From JANWZL01 sp041640815 (GTDB lineage: Bacteria; Pseudomonadota; Gammaproteobacteria; Burkholderiales; Thiobacillaceae), in the NCBI GenBank assembly GCA_041640815.1, contig JBEPZO010000020.1, positions 1-34,665 on the forward strand: a stretch of DNA of 34,665 nt, written 5' to 3'. A program made the translations under genes and the position numbers. Position 1 is the stretch's first letter. Each line of letters opens with the position of its first letter. Under the pieces are notes generated by a model. It searched no databases. It was not told the origin of the DNA and saw only the letters and a program-made list of their open reading frames with translations. Shown here piece by piece: positions 32,186 to 34,665 of this stretch.

Positions 32186-33366
32186 GGCCGCTCCTCCCGC
32201 TCACGGCTGCGAAAGGCATCGCGCGAGCGAAACAGGTTGTCGCTTTTGGCCGCCGGCTGAATGTTCTCGGGCGACGGCGGCGCCGCCTCGGTGGCGACGT
32301 TCGCCCCCGCCGCCTGCATCAGCTTGTCTAGGGGCAGGAACAGCAGATTCCCGCCGCCCTTGTCATCGATCAAGATCTTGGTCGAGTTGGAGAGGATCTC
32401 TTGCATCGCCTCGAGATACAGGCGCTCGCGCGTCACCTGCGGCGCCTTGTTGTATTCCGCCAGGATCTGCTTGAAGCGCTCGGCCTCACCGATGGCATTC
32501 GCCTCTACCCGCTGCTTGTAGCCGTTGGCTTCCTCCAGCAGTCTGGCCGCCACACCGCTGGCGCGCGGGATGACATCGTTGGCATAGGCCTGGCCTTCGT
32601 TCTTCAGGCGCTCGCGGTCTTGGCCTGCCTTCACCGCGTCGTCGAAGGCCGCTTGCACTTGCTCCGGCGGTTGGGCGTTCTGCAGGTTCACCTTGCTGAT
32701 CTGGATGCCGGTGCGATAGCGATCGAGCAGCTGCTGCATCAGCCGGGTGGCGCGGTCGGCCACCTCCGCGCGCCCCTCGTAGAGCACGAAGTCCATCTTG
32801 CTCTTGCCGACGATCTCGCGGATCGCCGATTCCGCCACCTGCCGCACCGCCTCGTCCGGGTTACGGTTGTTGAAGAGATAGTCTTCGGGGTCTTTGAGGA
32901 TGTATTGCACCGACAGCTGTAGATCGATGATGTTCTCATCATCGGTCAGCATGAGCGACTCCGACAAGACCTTGGACTTGACATTGTTGCGATAGCCCAC
33001 CTCCACCGTGCGCACCTGCTCGACGTTGACCACTTCGACCGATTCGATTGGATACGGCAGATGCCAGCGCGGCCCAGGCTGGGTGGTCTCGACGTATTTG
33101 CCGAAGCGCAGCACGACGCCCCGCTCCCCAGCATCGACGATGTAGAAGCCGCTGGCAAGCCAGATGGCGATCAGGATGCCGACGATGAGCCCAGCGCCAC
33201 CAGGCAGCTTGAACCCGCCGCCGCCTGGCTGGTCTGCGCCATGCGCACCCCCGCCGCGTCGGCCGAAGGCGGCATTGAGCCGCTGGTTGAAGCGGCGCCA
33301 AAGTTCATCCAGGTCTGGGGGGCCACCGTCATTGCGATTGCCCCATTGGGGATCATTCCAAGCCAT
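32182..33366 (-). CDS. hflK: FtsH protease activity modulator HflK
   Basis: The 394-residue product has a Gly-rich cytoplasmic N-terminus (MAWNDPQWGNRNDGGPPDLDEL), one membrane helix (about 53-72), an SPFH domain (VDAGERGVVLRFGKYVETTQPG) and a long coiled coil. It partners HflC in the FtsH-regulating complex. Its start at 33366 lies 14 bp inside the end of hflX, and no strong Shine-Dalgarno sequence is visible, suggesting coupled translation. Confidence 0.96.
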   Translation of the reverse strand: MAWNDPQWGNRNDGGPPDLDELWRRFNQRLNAAFGRRGGGAHGADQPGGGGFKLPGGAGLIVGILIAIWLASGFYIVDAGERGVVLRFGKYVETTQPGPRWHLPYPIESVEVVNVEQVRTVEVGYRNNVKSKVLSESLMLTDDENIIDLQLSVQYILKDPEDYLFNNRNPDEAVRQVAESAIREIVGKSKMDFVLYEGRAEVADRATRLMQQLLDRYRTGIQISKVNLQNAQPPEQVQAAFDDAVKAGQDRERLKNEGQAYANDVIPRASGVAARLLEEANGYKQRVEANAIGEAERFKQILAEYNKAPQVTRERLYLEAMQEILSNSTKILIDDKGGGNLLFLPLDKLMQAAGANVATEAAPPSPENIQPAAKSDNLFRSRDAFRSREREERP

Positions 33367-34498
33367 CTGCCGTGATTTCCGCTGTTGTGAGCTCTGCTTG
33401 TCGTTCCGGAACGGGATGCCGTGATCGGCTGAACTCGATCAGGGCCTGCTTGATCAGGTCCATGCCCTGACCCGTCAGGGCGCTGACGTAGACGCTGGCG
33501 ATGTTACCATACTCATCCCGCGTCGCATGGGGCTTGAGCCCGCTCAGATCGATCTTGTTCATGACCGCGATCTGCGGCACCGCGTCTGCACCGATCTCGG
33601 CCAAGACCTTGTTCACTTCATCGATCTGGCTTTGCCGATTTGGGCTCGCGCTATCGACGACGTGCAACAAGAGGTCGGCGTGCACGGTTTCCTCGAGGGT
33701 GGCATGGAAGGCCGCCACCAGGCTGTGCGGCAGGCGGGTGATGAAGCCGACCGTGTCCGACAGCACCACCTCGCCGGCCGTCGGCAACCAGAGCTTGCGT
33801 GTGGTCGTATCCAGGGTGGCGAACAGCTGATCGGCGGCATAGGCGCCGGCATGGGTCAGGCGGTTGAACAGGGTGGACTTGCCGGCGTTGGTATAGCCCA
33901 CCAGGGAAACCGAGAGCACCCCGCTACGTTGGCGGGCACGCCGCTGGATGGCGCGGCTCTTCTCGAGCTTGGCGAGCTTGCCCTCGATGGTCTTGATCTT
34001 GCCTGCGATCAGGCGGCGGTCGATCTCGAGCTGGGTCTCGCCAGGACCGCCGCGCAGACCGATGCCACCGCGCTGCCGCTCCAGGTGGGTCCATCCGCGC
34101 ACCAGCCGGGTAGCGTAATGGCGCAGTTGGGCGAGCTCGACCTGCAGTTTGCCCGCGCCGCTGCGCGCGCGCTGCGCGAAGATGCGCAAGATGAGCGCCG
34201 TGCGGTCGAACACCTCGCACTGCAGGGCCTTTTCCAGGTTGCGCTCCTGGACCGGCGACAGGTCGTTGTTGAACACGACCAGCGCCGCTTGGCGCTCGGC
34301 GACGATGCGCCTGATCTCCTCGACCTTGCCGGAGCCGGCATAGGTCGCCGCATCGGGTTTTTGTCGCCGCCCCTGCACCACCTCTGCGACCTGCAGACCG
34401 GCACTCTCGGCCAGCAGGGTAAGTTCGCCAAGGCTTTCGGCGAAGCCCGACTCGCCCAGATCGATGCCGACCAGGACTGCACGGGGCTGATCAGCCAT
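33353..34498 (-). CDS. hflX: Ribosome-associated GTPase HflX
   Basis: The 381-residue product has the HflX N-terminal domain (AGSGKVEEI, NNDLSPVQERNLE), the linking helices with Gly-rich GGIGLRGGPGETQLE, and a G domain with Walker A GYTNAGKSTLFNRL, the DTVGF switch and NKIDL. It binds the 50S subunit and splits stalled or idle ribosomes. ATG 34498 gives the normal MADQPRAVLVGIDLGESG start; the longer frame to 34630 only translates the hairpin repeats upstream. In other betaproteobacteria hfq usually comes next upstream, outside this window. Confidence 0.96.
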   Translation of the reverse strand: MADQPRAVLVGIDLGESGFAESLGELTLLAESAGLQVAEVVQGRRQKPDAATYAGSGKVEEIRRIVAERQAALVVFNNDLSPVQERNLEKALQCEVFDRTALILRIFAQRARSGAGKLQVELAQLRHYATRLVRGWTHLERQRGGIGLRGGPGETQLEIDRRLIAGKIKTIEGKLAKLEKSRAIQRRARQRSGVLSVSLVGYTNAGKSTLFNRLTHAGAYAADQLFATLDTTTRKLWLPTAGEVVLSDTVGFITRLPHSLVAAFHATLEETVHADLLLHVVDSASPNRQSQIDEVNKVLAEIGADAVPQIAVMNKIDLSGLKPHATRDEYGNIASVYVSALTGQGMDLIKQALIEFSRSRHPVPERQAELTTAEITADGLE

Positions 34499-34524
34499 GC
34501 GGTGCGCTGTCGCTCCGAGCCGCG

Positions 34525-34662
34525 CCGCGGCCGCCCCCCGAGGGGGCACGCAGCTGCCTTGGGACGGCCCAGCGGCAGCTGATGGCTTCACCGCCCCCGG
34601 CCGCACCGCGGCCGCCCCCCGAGGGGGCACGCAGCTGCCTTGGGACGGCCCGGCGGCAGCTG
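34525..34662. repeat. Two copies of an 81-bp-spaced GC-rich hairpin repeat
   Basis: A 57-bp unit occurs at 34525-34581 and again at 34606-34662 with one visible difference (CCCAGCGG versus CCCGGCGG). Each unit contains a short hairpin (GCCCCC/GGGGGC) and a longer inverted repeat (CAGCTGCC with GGCAGCTG) around TTGGGACGGCCC. This is the look of an intergenic palindromic (REP-type) element, and it lies directly upstream of hflX, running to the window edge. Confidence 0.85.
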
Positions 34663-34665
34663 CTT

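Noticed and set aside
34499..34630. N-terminal extension of HflX (Ala/Gly/Pro-rich, two similar blocks)
   Set aside because: It is the translation of the two hairpin repeats; known HflX proteins begin at the MADQPRAV-type start.
1..34665. CRISPR arrays, prophage, integrases or toxin-antitoxin pairs
   Set aside because: No regularly spaced direct repeats and no recombinase, transposase, phage or toxin-antitoxin gene was seen; the genes are housekeeping in order and type.

Overview
The window is about 34.7 kb of high-GC chromosomal DNA that looks like core genome of a betaproteobacterium. The evidence is gene order and family identity. petA-petB-petC is followed by sspA-sspB, and hflX-hflK-hflC-DUF2065-hisZ-purA follow one another. 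EF-P carries Arg32 and sits beside its rhamnosyltransferase gene earP, and DnaE is of the Gram-negative type 1. A periplasmic DsrE-like protein, a SLAC1/TDT-type channel and an Aer-like receptor would fit a sulfur- or redox-active autotroph-like betaproteobacterium (Thiobacillus/Hydrogenophilaceae-like), but that placement is inference.

Layout. 1-592: the start of a truncated minus-strand gene and about 500 bp without a convincing gene. 593-3031: a TDT/SLAC1 transporter and gabD, convergent with abutting stop codons. 3273-6028: a thioredoxin-HEAT protein behind an Aer-like chemoreceptor. 6535-10005: dnaE, followed at 10199-10321 by what looks like a free-standing small RNA gene (strong promoter, anti-Shine-Dalgarno C/U stretch, strong terminator). 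10391-11284: a GYF_2-TM-pentapeptide-repeat protein. 11498-11717: copy A of a dispersed repeat with inverted ends. 11740-14273: a SpoU/TrmH methyltransferase against the earP-efp pair. 14450-15802: radA, whose stop codon is the start of repeat copy B (15802-16031). 16156-17543: a histidine phosphatase and an unusual EndoIII-family glycosylase. 17796-20947 plus petA to 21566: the cytochrome bc1 - sspAB - tRNA-Thr cluster. 22149-23306: a membrane-anchored HtrA protease. 23453-25928: gnd-zwf (oxidative pentose phosphate). 26486-28537: the DsrE-like protein and glgA. 28616-34498: the hfl-hisZ-purA cluster, preceded by two copies of an 81-bp-spaced hairpin repeat at the right edge.

How the genes relate. 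petABC builds the respiratory bc1 complex, and sspA/sspB downstream couple it to stress transcription and ClpXP proteolysis. earP modifies the EF-P encoded immediately downstream of it. gnd and zwf together supply NADPH and pentose phosphate. hflK/hflC form the membrane SPFH complex regulating FtsH, hflX splits or rescues ribosomes, and hisZ and purA feed histidine and adenine nucleotide synthesis.

The least ordinary content is intergenic: the candidate anti-SD small RNA, the two-copy repeat whose terminal arms stay complementary although their sequences differ, the tandem hairpin repeat before hflX, an inverted repeat over the start of the pentapeptide gene, and a possible slip-prone small membrane-protein gene inside/next to repeat copy B. 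All functional calls are from reading the sequence; no searches were run.
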